Positions 18,804 through 27,134 of a DNA stretch of 64,000 nt are shown here, one piece after another; the first letter of the stretch is position 1; each line of letters opens with the position of its first letter. This DNA is from Planctomycetota bacterium (lineage in GTDB: Bacteria > Planctomycetota > B15-G4 > JADJEK01). The notes under the pieces are model-generated. The model was given only the letters and a program-made list of their open reading frames with translations, was not told the DNA's origin and ran no database searches. Position numbers and translations under genes: made by a program. The stretch covers positions 62,001 to 126,000 of the forward strand of contig JADJEK010000005.1 of the NCBI GenBank assembly GCA_016709145.1, written 5' to 3'.

Positions 18804-19711
18804 CAGAAGTCTCCGGCGAGCGCGACGCGCGCGTGCTCCAGCGCGTCCTTCATCTTCTTCGCGGTGTCGGCCTCGGCGGTCGTCAGCGGCAGGCGCACGT
18901 GGTCCTCGGCCAAGCCGACGATCTTCAGCCCGGCCTTCAGCGGGATCGGGTTGCTCTCGACGAACAGCGCGTCCATCAGCGGCAGCAAGCCGCGGTGCAA
19001 CCGCTGCGCACGCGGGAGGTCCCCGGCGCGCGCGGCATCGACGAGCGCCTTCGTCTGCAGCGGCAACAGGTTGCCGAGCACCGACACGAGTCCACATGCA
19101 CCGACCGCGATCGACGCGAGAGCGAGATGATCGTCGCCGGCGAGCAGGCTCTTGCCGGCGGGCAACGTGCGACCGATCTCGCCGATCTGCACGAGGTTGC
19201 CCGATGACTCCTTCACGGCGACGACGTCCTTCAGCTCGAACAACTGCATGAGCGTCTTCGGCAGCAGGTTCGAGCTCGTGCGGCCCGGCACGTTGTAGGC
19301 GATCAGCGGCAAGCCCGGCGCCGCGGCGGAAACCGCCGCGAAGTGCGCGACCAAACCGCGCGGCATCGGCTTGTTGTAGTAGGGCGTCACGACCAGCGCG
19401 GCGTGCGCGCCGAGCTCCTGCGCGCGCCGCGTCAACGCGACGGTCTTCGCCGTGGCGTTGTGGCCGGTGCCGACGCAGACCTTCTTGCCGTTCGATTCCT
19501 CGATGCACGCTTTGATGATCGCGTCGCGTTCGGAGTCCTCGATCGTCGCGGCCTCACCCGTCGATCCGAGCGGGACGAGCACGTCGGCTCCCGCGGCCAC
19601 GTGGCGCACGAGTTTGCGGTACGCCGGCAGGTCGACCTTCCCGGTCGCGTCGAACGGGGTCGCGAGCGCCACGAAGAGTCCGCTCCAGTCGATCGTCTTT
19701 GCGGATGCCAT
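18803..19711 (-). CDS. dapA: 4-hydroxy-tetrahydrodipicolinate synthase
   Basis: 302-residue TIM-barrel aldolase condensing pyruvate with aspartate semialdehyde. Schiff-base Lys167 is in VVAVKESS; GSTGEAAT, TPYYNKP and YNVPGRT supply the usual catalytic and carboxylate-binding residues. GGAGGGAAGGAAC precedes ATG 19711. It follows dapB after 12 bases, the only non-overlapping junction in the operon. Confidence 0.95.
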   Translation of the reverse strand: MASAKTIDWSGLFVALATPFDATGKVDLPAYRKLVRHVAAGADVLVPLGSTGEAATIEDSERDAIIKACIEESNGKKVCVGTGHNATAKTVALTRRAQELGAHAALVVTPYYNKPMPRGLVAHFAAVSAAAPGLPLIAYNVPGRTSSNLLPKTLMQLFELKDVVAVKESSGNLVQIGEIGRTLPAGKSLLAGDDHLALASIAVGACGLVSVLGNLLPLQTKALVDAARAGDLPRAQRLHRGLLPLMDALFVESNPIPLKAGLKIVGLAEDHVRLPLTTAEADTAKKMKDALEHARVALAGDF

Positions 19712-19723
19712 GTTCCTTCCCTC

Positions 19724-20452
19724 CTACTTGCCTGCCGCGAACAACGGGTCGAGGCGTTCCGCGGCGACGTCCGCCATCGTGAACACTCCCGACCGTCCTT
19801 GGATCCAACGAGCCGCGTCCAACGCGCCGCGCGCGTAGGGCGACAGATCGCGCGCCGCGTGCGTCAGCGTGATCGCTTCGCCGGGCGTGTCGACCGTGAT
19901 GTCGTGACTCGACGCCGTATGACCGCCGCGCAGCACGGAGACGCAGAGTTCGTCCGCTGTCAGCGCGCGTTCGGCGGGCGCCAGCGTCCAGCGCGTCTTC
20001 TTCGGACAACTCTCGAGCAACGCCTGCGCGAACACCTTGGCCGTACCCGACGGAGCGTCCTTCTTGCGCGCGTGGTGGTGCTCCGCGACGAATACGTCGG
20101 CGCTGTCGTCTTGCATCGCGAAGCGCCCCATCAAGCGCACGAGCCGCGTCAAGAACGCGATCGTCAACGAGAAGTTCGGCGCGACCAGCACGCCGATGCG
20201 CTTACCGACGCGCGCTTCGAGCTCGGGCTTCGACCAACCGGTCGTGCCGATCACGAGCGGCGTCTTGCGCGCGAGTGCGAACTCGAGGTGTTCGTCGAGC
20301 GCGGCGCCGATCGACACGTCGACGAGCACGTCGACCGCAGGAGCGTCGAAGCCCGCGAGCGGTTCGCGACCGATCTGCCACGCGATCGCATCGCCCGCGA
20401 CGTCCTTCAGCGCACGACCGAGTCGGCCGCGTCCGAACACTCCGAGCTTCAT
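19724..20452 (-). CDS. dapB: 4-hydroxy-tetrahydrodipicolinate reductase
   Basis: 242 residues. NAD(P)H-dependent reduction giving tetrahydrodipicolinate. The Rossmann loop is VFGRGRLGRAL. The DapB signature EHHHARKKDAPSGTA (residues 124-138) contains the catalytic His and Lys. At the N-terminus the loop is GRGRLG rather than GxxGRMG, a common variation. ATG 20452 overlaps the lysC stop (ATGA). Confidence 0.93.
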   Translation of the reverse strand: MKLGVFGRGRLGRALKDVAGDAIAWQIGREPLAGFDAPAVDVLVDVSIGAALDEHLEFALARKTPLVIGTTGWSKPELEARVGKRIGVLVAPNFSLTIAFLTRLVRLMGRFAMQDDSADVFVAEHHHARKKDAPSGTAKVFAQALLESCPKKTRWTLAPAERALTADELCVSVLRGGHTASSHDITVDTPGEAITLTHAARDLSPYARGALDAARWIQGRSGVFTMADVAAERLDPLFAAGK

Positions 20453-21813
20453 GCGTCACCTCCCACTTCGATCAGTCCGCGATGCAAACGCGTGAGCGCC
20501 TCGCCGACGATCTCCTTGCGCACCACGACGCTCAGGTTGATCTCGTTCGCGCCGAGCGAGATCATCTCGACCTCGATGTCGCCGAGCGTGGTGAACACGC
20601 GCGCAGGCAAGCCGGGCTGCGCTTTCAAACGCTCGCCGATGACGGACACGATGGCGCGGTCGCGCGCGACTTCGACGGTCGCGATCGGCGCCAGTTCGGC
20701 GAGCAAGCGATCGAGCGGCGCGTCGGCGTCGACCGACAGCGACACGCTGACTTCGGCCGTCGTCACGAGGTCGACGCTGACGCCGAGGCGCCCGAACACG
20801 TCGAACAAGCGCGCGAGGTAGCCGCTCTGCTCGAGCATGCGCGAGCTCGTGACCGTGAGCACCGTGATCGGTCCGCGCGCCGCGAGCGCCGTGACGATGC
20901 GGCCCGAGGACCCATCGGCCGTGATCGTCGTGAAGCGACCGTCCGGTCGGAACGTGTGACGCACCGTGACCGGGATCGCCGCCTCGACGGCGGGTTGGAT
21001 CGTCGCGGGATGCAAGACCTTGGCGCCGAACGCCGCGAGCTCCGCAGCTTCGGCGAAACCGAGCCGAGCGATCGGACGCGCCGCGGGGACTTGACGCGGA
21101 TCGCACGTCATCACGCCTTCGACGTCGGTCCAGATCTGGACCTCGTCGACGCGCAGCGCCGCGCCGAACAACGCTGCCGAGTAATCCGAGCCGCCACGAC
21201 CGAGCGTCGTCGTGAGGCCGTCCTCGGTCGCGCCGATGTAGCCCTGCGTGACGACCGCGCGGCCCGGGCACACGAGCGGAGAAAGATGCGACTGCACACG
21301 GTCCTTGAACTGCGCGACGTTGGGCCGCGCTTGGCCGAAGCGCCGATCGGTGAGCAGCGCGTCGCGCGCGTCGAACCACGTCGAGTCCAAGCCGCGCGCT
21401 CGCAGCAGCGCCGCGAACACGCGCGTCGACGACAACTCGCCGGTGCCGGCGATCGCGTCGAGCGAACGCGGCGACAGTTCGCGCAGCATCGCCACGCCGC
21501 GCAACAGCACGTCGAGCGCGTCGAAATGCATCGCGAGACCCGTGCGCAACTCGGACGGGATCGCACCGTCGAACAAGGCGCGCGCCGATTCTTCGTGGCG
21601 CGCGCGCAATTGCGCCGCGGTCGAGAGCGCCAAGTCGAGATCGCCGCGTTCGGCCGCGCGCGCAGCCACGAACAGGCCGTCCGTGGTCTTGCCCATCGCC
21701 GACAACACGACCAGCGCGCCACGCGCCGCCGCCGCTTCGACGAGGCTCGCGACCTGCTTCATGCATTCCGCGTCGGCGACCGAGGAGCCGCCGAACTTCA
21801 TCACCAGAGTCAC
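20449..21813 (-). CDS. lysC: Aspartate kinase
   Basis: 454-residue monofunctional aspartokinase, the first step of the aspartate pathway. It starts KFGGSSVAD (ATP site), with GELSSTRVFAALL, then TDVEGVMTCDPR of the catalytic lobe. The C-terminal part has paired ACT-type regulatory segments (ITVLTVTSSRM, SVDLVTTAEVSVS), so feedback inhibition by lysine and/or threonine is likely. The GTG start at 21813 overlaps the asd stop (GTGA). In-frame ATG follows at codon 5. Confidence 0.92.
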   Translation of the reverse strand: MTLVMKFGGSSVADAECMKQVASLVEAAAARGALVVLSAMGKTTDGLFVAARAAERGDLDLALSTAAQLRARHEESARALFDGAIPSELRTGLAMHFDALDVLLRGVAMLRELSPRSLDAIAGTGELSSTRVFAALLRARGLDSTWFDARDALLTDRRFGQARPNVAQFKDRVQSHLSPLVCPGRAVVTQGYIGATEDGLTTTLGRGGSDYSAALFGAALRVDEVQIWTDVEGVMTCDPRQVPAARPIARLGFAEAAELAAFGAKVLHPATIQPAVEAAIPVTVRHTFRPDGRFTTITADGSSGRIVTALAARGPITVLTVTSSRMLEQSGYLARLFDVFGRLGVSVDLVTTAEVSVSLSVDADAPLDRLLAELAPIATVEVARDRAIVSVIGERLKAQPGLPARVFTTLGDIEVEMISLGANEINLSVVVRKEIVGEALTRLHRGLIEVGGDA

Positions 21814-22871
21814 GACACGAACCCCTTCCGCACGAGCAACTCGGCGTTCAGCAACGCGCCGCCGGCCGCCCCGCGCTCGGCGTTGTGGCCAAGTGCGATG
21901 AACTTGATCCCGAGCAACGGACAGCGCCGCACACGCCCGACGTGGACGCTCATGCCGTCGTCGCGCTCGACGTCGAGCCGCGGTTGCGGCCGATCGTTCG
22001 CGTCATGCAGGCGCACGAGCGTGGCCGGCATCGACGGCAATTCCAGCGCCGCGAACGGCGAGCAGAACGCGCGCAGCGCCGCGAGCACGGCGTCCGGGGA
22101 CGGGTCCCCGCGCAGCTTGACGCCGACCGCTTCGGTGTGGCCGTCGACGACCGGCACGCGCGTGCATTGCGCCGAGATCGCGAACGTCGACGCGCGAATG
22201 CTCACGCACGGCGACGCCGCGAGTGCCCCGAGGATCTTGGTCGCTTCTTCCTCGACCTTCTCCTCTTCGCCGCCGATGTACGGCACCACGTTCGCGGTCG
22301 CGTCGAGGCTGGCGACGCCCGGCCAACCGGCGCCTGACAGCGCTTGCAGCGACGTCATCGAGACCGCTTCGATCCCGAACGCGTCGTGCAGCGGCTTCAG
22401 CGCGAGCACGAGCACGGTCGTCGTGCAGTTCGGATTGCAGACGATCGCGCCGCGCGTCCCGCCGTCCCGCTGCGCCGCGACGAGGTCGACGTGATCCGCG
22501 TTGACCTCGGGCACGAGCAGCGGCACGTCCGCGCTCATGCGGAACGCCGATGCGTTCGAGCAGACGAACGCGCCGCGCCGCGCCAACGCCGGCTCGAGTT
22601 CGCGCGCGACCGCGGCATCGAGCGCGGAGATCACGAGCGGCTCGTCGATGCGCGCGGCGTCGCAGGCGACCACCGGGTGGTCGGCGAGGCCCGCGTACGG
22701 CTCGCCCGGCAATCGCCACGCGCACGCATCGGCGTAGCGCTTGCCCGCGCTGCGTTCGGACGCGGCGAGCGTCGTCAGCTCGAACCAAGGGTGGCACGCC
22801 AAGCGGCGCACCAGTCGCTGGCCCACGACGCCGGTGGCGCCGAGGACCGCGACGGGGAGTTTGCGATTCAC
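21810..22871 (-). CDS. asd: Aspartate-semialdehyde dehydrogenase
   Basis: 353 residues. NADPH-dependent reduction of aspartyl phosphate. The Rossmann motif is VLGATGVVGQR, and catalytic Cys149 is in CNPNCTTT, followed by QALSGAGWPGV. An acidic stretch GGEEEKVEEEATKIL is typical of the archaeal/fungal-like subtype rather than the E. coli type. The GTG start at 22871 overlaps the dapE stop (GTGA). Confidence 0.93.
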   Translation of the reverse strand: MNRKLPVAVLGATGVVGQRLVRRLACHPWFELTTLAASERSAGKRYADACAWRLPGEPYAGLADHPVVACDAARIDEPLVISALDAAVARELEPALARRGAFVCSNASAFRMSADVPLLVPEVNADHVDLVAAQRDGGTRGAIVCNPNCTTTVLVLALKPLHDAFGIEAVSMTSLQALSGAGWPGVASLDATANVVPYIGGEEEKVEEEATKILGALAASPCVSIRASTFAISAQCTRVPVVDGHTEAVGVKLRGDPSPDAVLAALRAFCSPFAALELPSMPATLVRLHDANDRPQPRLDVERDDGMSVHVGRVRRCPLLGIKFIALGHNAERGAAGGALLNAELLVRKGFVS

Positions 22872-23902
22872 TTGGGCTTGGCTCCGCGGAAACGGGAAGC
22901 GAGGCGGCCGATCAAGTCGATGCCCGCATGCATGTCGGCGGCATCGATGTGTTCGTCGAGCGTGTGCGCGACGTGGATCGAACCCGGCCCGGCCAGCGCG
23001 ATCGCGCCGTTGTCGACCAGCGCGGCCAGGCGCGGCAAGTCGGATCCGAACGTCAACGGCACGGACTCGAAACCTTCGATCGCCGGGAAGCGCGCGGGCA
23101 CGTCTTCCGACAGCACTTCGATGCGTCCGTGTTCGGGCGTCGCGCGTTCGATCGCGCGGATCAGCGTCGAACCCGGCACCGGGCGGGCCAACACCAGCGC
23201 TTCGGCCTGCGCTGGAACCACGTTGTGCGCCTCACCGGCGCGCACGACGCCGACGTTCACGACTTCGTCACCGAGTTCCGCATCGCGGGCCAGCGGGTGG
23301 CGCCGCACGACGTCGAGCCAGTCGATCAACGGCCAGAGCGCGGAGCGGCCGAGTTCGGGCGTCCCCGAATGCGCGGCGCGGCCTGCGCAGGTGAGCTTGA
23401 GCGCGGCGAAGCCTCGTTGCCCCGCGCCGAGCTTGTTCTCGGTCGGCTCGCCGTTGACGATGCCGACCAACTCGCGCAGATGGTCCCTCAACTGCAGAGC
23501 GGCCTTGGCGCCGGCCGAATCGGTCTCCTCGCGCACGACGCCGAGCCATGCCACGTCGGTCACGCCGCCTTGAAGCAACCTCCGGATCACCGCGAGTTGC
23601 GCGACGATCTGACCCTTCGCGTCGCACGCTCCGCGCGCGCGCAACCGATCGCCTTCGCGGATCGGCGGGAAGTACGGCGGCACGGTGTCGAGGTGCGTCG
23701 TCAGCAACACGCGCGGCTCGGCGCCGAAGCGAGCCAAGACGTTGGAGCCGCCGGCATCGACCGGCTGCACGAGCACGTCGGCACCGAGTTCGCCGAGCAG
23801 TTCGCGCAGCACGGGCAGCACGGTGTGCTCGCGGCCGGACGTGCTGTCCACCGCGCACAAGCGCTCGAGCCAGTCGAAACACCACTCGATCTCGGAGATC
23901 AC
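22868..23902 (-). CDS. dapE: Succinyl-diaminopimelate desuccinylase family M20 metallohydrolase
   Basis: M20-family zinc hydrolase of about 344 residues, first gene of the operon. It removes succinate from N-succinyl-LL-diaminopimelate. Metal ligands are visible: His70 (THLDTVPP), Asp94 (GACDAKGQ), the Glu pair 125-126 (REETDSAG) and a C-terminal His (HTLDEHID). A dimerisation-domain signature AHSGTPELG is present. GTG 23902 is preferred (GGGAAGC upstream); a longer frame opens with ATG at 23983, but its extra 27 residues are not family-like. Related acetylornithine deacetylases are an alternative, made unlikely by the neighbours. Confidence 0.88.
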   Translation of the reverse strand: MISEIEWCFDWLERLCAVDSTSGREHTVLPVLRELLGELGADVLVQPVDAGGSNVLARFGAEPRVLLTTHLDTVPPYFPPIREGDRLRARGACDAKGQIVAQLAVIRRLLQGGVTDVAWLGVVREETDSAGAKAALQLRDHLRELVGIVNGEPTENKLGAGQRGFAALKLTCAGRAAHSGTPELGRSALWPLIDWLDVVRRHPLARDAELGDEVVNVGVVRAGEAHNVVPAQAEALVLARPVPGSTLIRAIERATPEHGRIEVLSEDVPARFPAIEGFESVPLTFGSDLPRLAALVDNGAIALAGPGSIHVAHTLDEHIDAADMHAGIDLIGRLASRFRGAKPK

Positions 23903-24307
23903 GACGCTTCCCACACGGAACCACGGTCCGGCGCGGCGCTCGAGCCCAACGGCGGGCGGAGAACGGGTCTCCGCCCCACGCAATCCTCGAACCGCTCGCG
24001 AAACGGAGCAGCCTAGCGGCGTCCCCCAGCCGGCGTCAGCGGTCTAGTGGGCCCAAATCCCCGATTCACCGGACCGAGCGGTTCAGCGGCCCGAGCGCGC
24101 CACGATCGACCCTACCCGGGCATCGTGGGCGCGGACGGGCGACGCTCGACCGCGTGGCCTTGAACGGCGATGAATCGTGCGCCGGACCCGATGGGTCCTG
24201 CCCAGGATTCCCCCCCAGGATTCCTGCTGGATCCCGATGATTCACTGATTCGTCGATTCGTCGACGTTCTGTCAGAATCCGCGCTTCCGCTGCAGGTCGC
24301 AAGTCCC
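23903..24307. other. Divergent intergenic region upstream of the lysine operon
   Basis: About 400 bases between the dapE start and the plus-strand esterase gene. It should contain the operon promoter. Short direct repeats (GATTCAC, GATTCGTCGATTCGTCG near 24240-24265) are visible. I could not place a confident promoter, operator or lysine riboswitch by eye. Confidence 0.35.
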
Positions 24308-26086
24308 ATGCTCACGTTCGCGTTGTTCGTCGTCGTCTGCGCATCGGATCCCACCCCCGATCGCCGTGTCGAGTGGGTCCGCGCCAACGCCTCCCCGATC
24401 CGAGCGATCGAGCCGCTGGCGCGCGACGCGGTCGACGATTTCGCCGATCTGCGGCCGTTGCAAGCGTTGATCGGCGACGCGACCATCGTCGGGCTCGGCG
24501 AAGCGACGCACGGCACGCGCGAGTTCACGACGCTGCGCCGCCGCATCGTGCACTACCTCGCCACCGAGTGCGGCTTCGACGTGCTCGCGCTCGAAGGCAA
24601 CTTCGCCGAAGGCGAGCGCTTGTTCGAACTCGTGCGAGGCGCGCCCGGCTCATTGAACGACGCCACGCGCGACCTCGCGTTCTGGTGCTGGACGACGCGT
24701 GAACTCGAAGCCGTGTTCGAGGACGCGCGCGCGCGAACGGCGAGCGGAGCGCCGCTCGACGTCGTCGGCATCGACATGCAACTGCCGCGCGCCTCCATCG
24801 ATCACGTGCTGGGCTTCCTCGCGACGCACGACGTCGCTCTCGAGGCCCGCGTCCGTGCGCTGTATGCGACGGCACAGCAGTCCGCGATCCAACACGGCAC
24901 GGTCTGCTGCGCGCTGCCGATCGACGCCATGGGCGGCGCGACGCTGCGCATCAGCGCGTGGCTGCGGACCGAGGACGTCGGGGCGGGCGACGTGCAACTG
25001 TTCGCGCGAGCCGATGGGCCGAGCGGCTTCCTCGCGCGCGGCACGATGGAGCCGGAGTTCGCCGGCGGCAGTCGGCCGTTCACGCAGGTGTCGGTGTTGA
25101 TCGGCCTCCCGGATCCAACGACGCGCGTGCAGTTCGGCGTGATCCTGCGTGGCGGTCGCGGCAAGGTCTGGATCGACGACATCGGCGTCGAGGCCGACGG
25201 CCGCGCGATGCCGCTGCCGTTCGACGCGTCGTTCGAACCCGGGGTCGAACCCGGGGTCGAACCCGTCGTCGAGTCGGCATCGGCTCCACCGTCCGCGCCG
25301 GCAGCCGACGTTCCGACCTCATCGCTCGCGGCGTGGAGCTCCGCACTCGCGGGCCGCACGCCCTCGGCGCGCCATGCGTTCGCGATCGACGATCGCGTCG
25401 CGCGTTCGGGAACGCACAGCCTCTGCGTGAGCGCGATCGACGGCGCGGAGCCGCCGACGCCGGAACAAGCGCGCGACGCGGCGACGACCGCGCTGAAGGC
25501 GATCGAGGTCGGACTGTCCACGACGACCGAAGCCGCCGCCGCACGCGCGCTGCGGCACGCGCGCGTCGTCGTCCAAGGCTTCACGTGGGCCGCCGACGAG
25601 ACTCGAGCGAGTCGTGAAGTCGCGATGGCGGACAACCTCGCGTGGTGGCGCGAACAGCTCGGTCCAGGGACCAAGGTGATCGTGTGGGCACACAACGGCC
25701 ACATCGCGCGATCGCCGGACGCCCTCGGCGACGTGCTCGCACGCCGCTTCGGTTCCGATTACGTCTCGATCGCGACGACGACGGGGCGCGGGCGCTATCG
25801 AGCCGAGGCCCCGCTCGGCATCGACGTGTTCGATCTCGCGACGCCACCGCGCGCGAGCATCGAAGCGACGCTGCTGCGCAGCGGCGCGTCCGCGTGCCTG
25901 CTCGACCTGCGTCGCGCGCGCACCGACGCGGCGGCGGCGTGGCTGCTCGAGGAGCGCCCGTTCCGCTTCATCGGCACCGAAGGCACCGACGATCAGTTCC
26001 AGCCGATGGTGCTGCCCAACGCGTTCGACGGCGTGCTGTGGATCGCCGACACGACGCCGACGACGCCGCTCGGCGCCGGTCCGTGA
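24308..26086 (+). CDS. Erythromycin-esterase-like hydrolase with a beta-sandwich insertion
   Basis: 592-residue exported protein (signal-like MLTFALFVVVCAS). The erythromycin esterase fold is recognised by GLGEATHGTREF (Glu65, His68), LALEGNF (Glu96) and VWAHNGHIARS (His462). About residues 200-370 are an insertion resembling a carbohydrate-binding-like beta-sandwich (LRISAWLRTEDV, RVQFGVILRGGRGKVWIDDI). A proline/glutamate linker with the repeat EPGVEPGVEP and a strand RSGTHSLCVSAID follow. Typical family members have about 400 residues. The substrate is unknown; resistance to macrolides cannot be inferred. Confidence 0.8.
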   Translation: MLTFALFVVVCASDPTPDRRVEWVRANASPIRAIEPLARDAVDDFADLRPLQALIGDATIVGLGEATHGTREFTTLRRRIVHYLATECGFDVLALEGNFAEGERLFELVRGAPGSLNDATRDLAFWCWTTRELEAVFEDARARTASGAPLDVVGIDMQLPRASIDHVLGFLATHDVALEARVRALYATAQQSAIQHGTVCCALPIDAMGGATLRISAWLRTEDVGAGDVQLFARADGPSGFLARGTMEPEFAGGSRPFTQVSVLIGLPDPTTRVQFGVILRGGRGKVWIDDIGVEADGRAMPLPFDASFEPGVEPGVEPVVESASAPPSAPAADVPTSSLAAWSSALAGRTPSARHAFAIDDRVARSGTHSLCVSAIDGAEPPTPEQARDAATTALKAIEVGLSTTTEAAAARALRHARVVVQGFTWAADETRASREVAMADNLAWWREQLGPGTKVIVWAHNGHIARSPDALGDVLARRFGSDYVSIATTTGRGRYRAEAPLGIDVFDLATPPRASIEATLLRSGASACLLDLRRARTDAAAAWLLEERPFRFIGTEGTDDQFQPMVLPNAFDGVLWIADTTPTTPLGAGP

Positions 26087-26143
26087 CCGCGCATCGTCCG
26101 GCGCGTCCGAGACCTTGACGCGGTCGGCGAACTCGAGGTTGCG

Positions 26144-26884
26144 TCAGCGCCGAGCGTCGACCCAGAACGCGTCGCCGACTTCGTTCTTCACGAACGCGTA
26201 GTCGACTTCACCGAAGCCGCCGAGTCCCGAGTCCTTCGTGAGGAACACACCGCCGCCCGGCCGCGATGCGTCGTCGCGATAACCGACGAGCAATCGACTG
26301 TGGCTCGCGCCCGCCGCAACGGGGAATCCCGTCGCGAGCACGCTCTTCACGGCGAGGAACTGCGCGTCGTCGAGGCCTTTCGAATCGGGCTGCCAGGGCC
26401 GGATCCAAACGACGTGGACGCGCGAAGCGAGTTCGGAGAGTTCGCGTGCCGCGGCATCGAGCGCCGGGGCTGAAGGCAGCGCGCTCGCATCGAACGCAGA
26501 ACCGTAGGGCCAGTCGACTTCCGCGCAGAGGCCGTACTTGGCGTAGCCGTCCAACGCGAAGTGGAAGAAGTCACCGTCGTCGGATCGCCCGGTCGCGGCG
26601 TTGCCGGCCCAGTTGAGGAACTCGACGCTCATCGGCTCGCCGCGCCCGCGCGCTTTCGAGATCGCGAACTCGAGCGCGGCGCAAGCCGTGAAGATCGAGC
26701 ACGTCGGCCGAGGACCTTGCGACCGCGGCGGCAAGCCAAGCCGTTCGAGCTCGGGCCGCAAATCGACCGCCGGCGGGTGGATGTCCGCGAGCACGGTAGG
26801 CCTGGGCTCGGCGGGCAGGTCGGACTCGGCGGGCGAACAGCCGAGAACGAACAGCGGGGCGAGGATCGACACGGCACCACGCAT
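26144..26884 (-). CDS. Papain-like (C1-type) cysteine peptidase lipoprotein
   Basis: 246-residue predicted lipoprotein (lipobox FVLGC, Cys16). A short papain-type core follows: QGPRPTCSIFTACAALE places nucleophile Cys62 after the oxyanion Gln, and GASHSRLLVGYRDD supplies His195. The usual Asn of the NSWG motif reads Asp218 in LTKDSGLGGFGE. The domain is small for C1 and lacks a propeptide. It could be a peptidase, a transpeptidase-like enzyme, or inactive. ATG 26884 is the start before the signal peptide. It is divergent from the methyltransferase across a repeat-bearing region. Confidence 0.75.
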   Translation of the reverse strand: MRGAVSILAPLFVLGCSPAESDLPAEPRPTVLADIHPPAVDLRPELERLGLPPRSQGPRPTCSIFTACAALEFAISKARGRGEPMSVEFLNWAGNAATGRSDDGDFFHFALDGYAKYGLCAEVDWPYGSAFDASALPSAPALDAAARELSELASRVHVVWIRPWQPDSKGLDDAQFLAVKSVLATGFPVAAGASHSRLLVGYRDDASRPGGGVFLTKDSGLGGFGEVDYAFVKNEVGDAFWVDARR

Positions 26885-26940
26885 GGCTCGACCTCGGGCA
26901 ACGGGAGGCGAGAGGATAGAGGACAGCGCGGCCCCTCTCG

Positions 26941-27065
26941 ACCCCCGCGACGGAACGCGAGGCATGACGGGGACAGACCCCCCTCCGTCCCCGATGCGTC
27001 CCCCGTCTGTCCCCGCGACGGAACGCGAACGCATGACGGGGACAGACCCCGCTGCGGGGTCAGTC
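26941..27065. repeat. GGGGACAGAC-type repeats, tandem pair
   Basis: A unit of about 39 bases (CCCGCGACGGAACGCGA, a few variable bases, CATGACGGGGACAGACCCC) occurs at 26944-26982 and again at 27011-27050. GTCCCC-rich sequence between them can pair with it. It matches the elements near 6211 and 34692. It lies in the divergent region between the cysteine peptidase and methyltransferase genes, where it may sit over promoters. Confidence 0.6.
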
Positions 27066-27134
27066 CCTGAACCCCTCGCTCCCCTCCCATCCCTCGTCCT
27101 CCCATCCCCGAGCGCCCGCGCTACCCTCACCGCA

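Noticed and set aside
26930..27130. Possible CRISPR array from the repeated GACGGGGACAGAC units
   Set aside because: Only two direct units, irregular spacing, palindromic repeats shared with other intergenic sites, and no cas genes.
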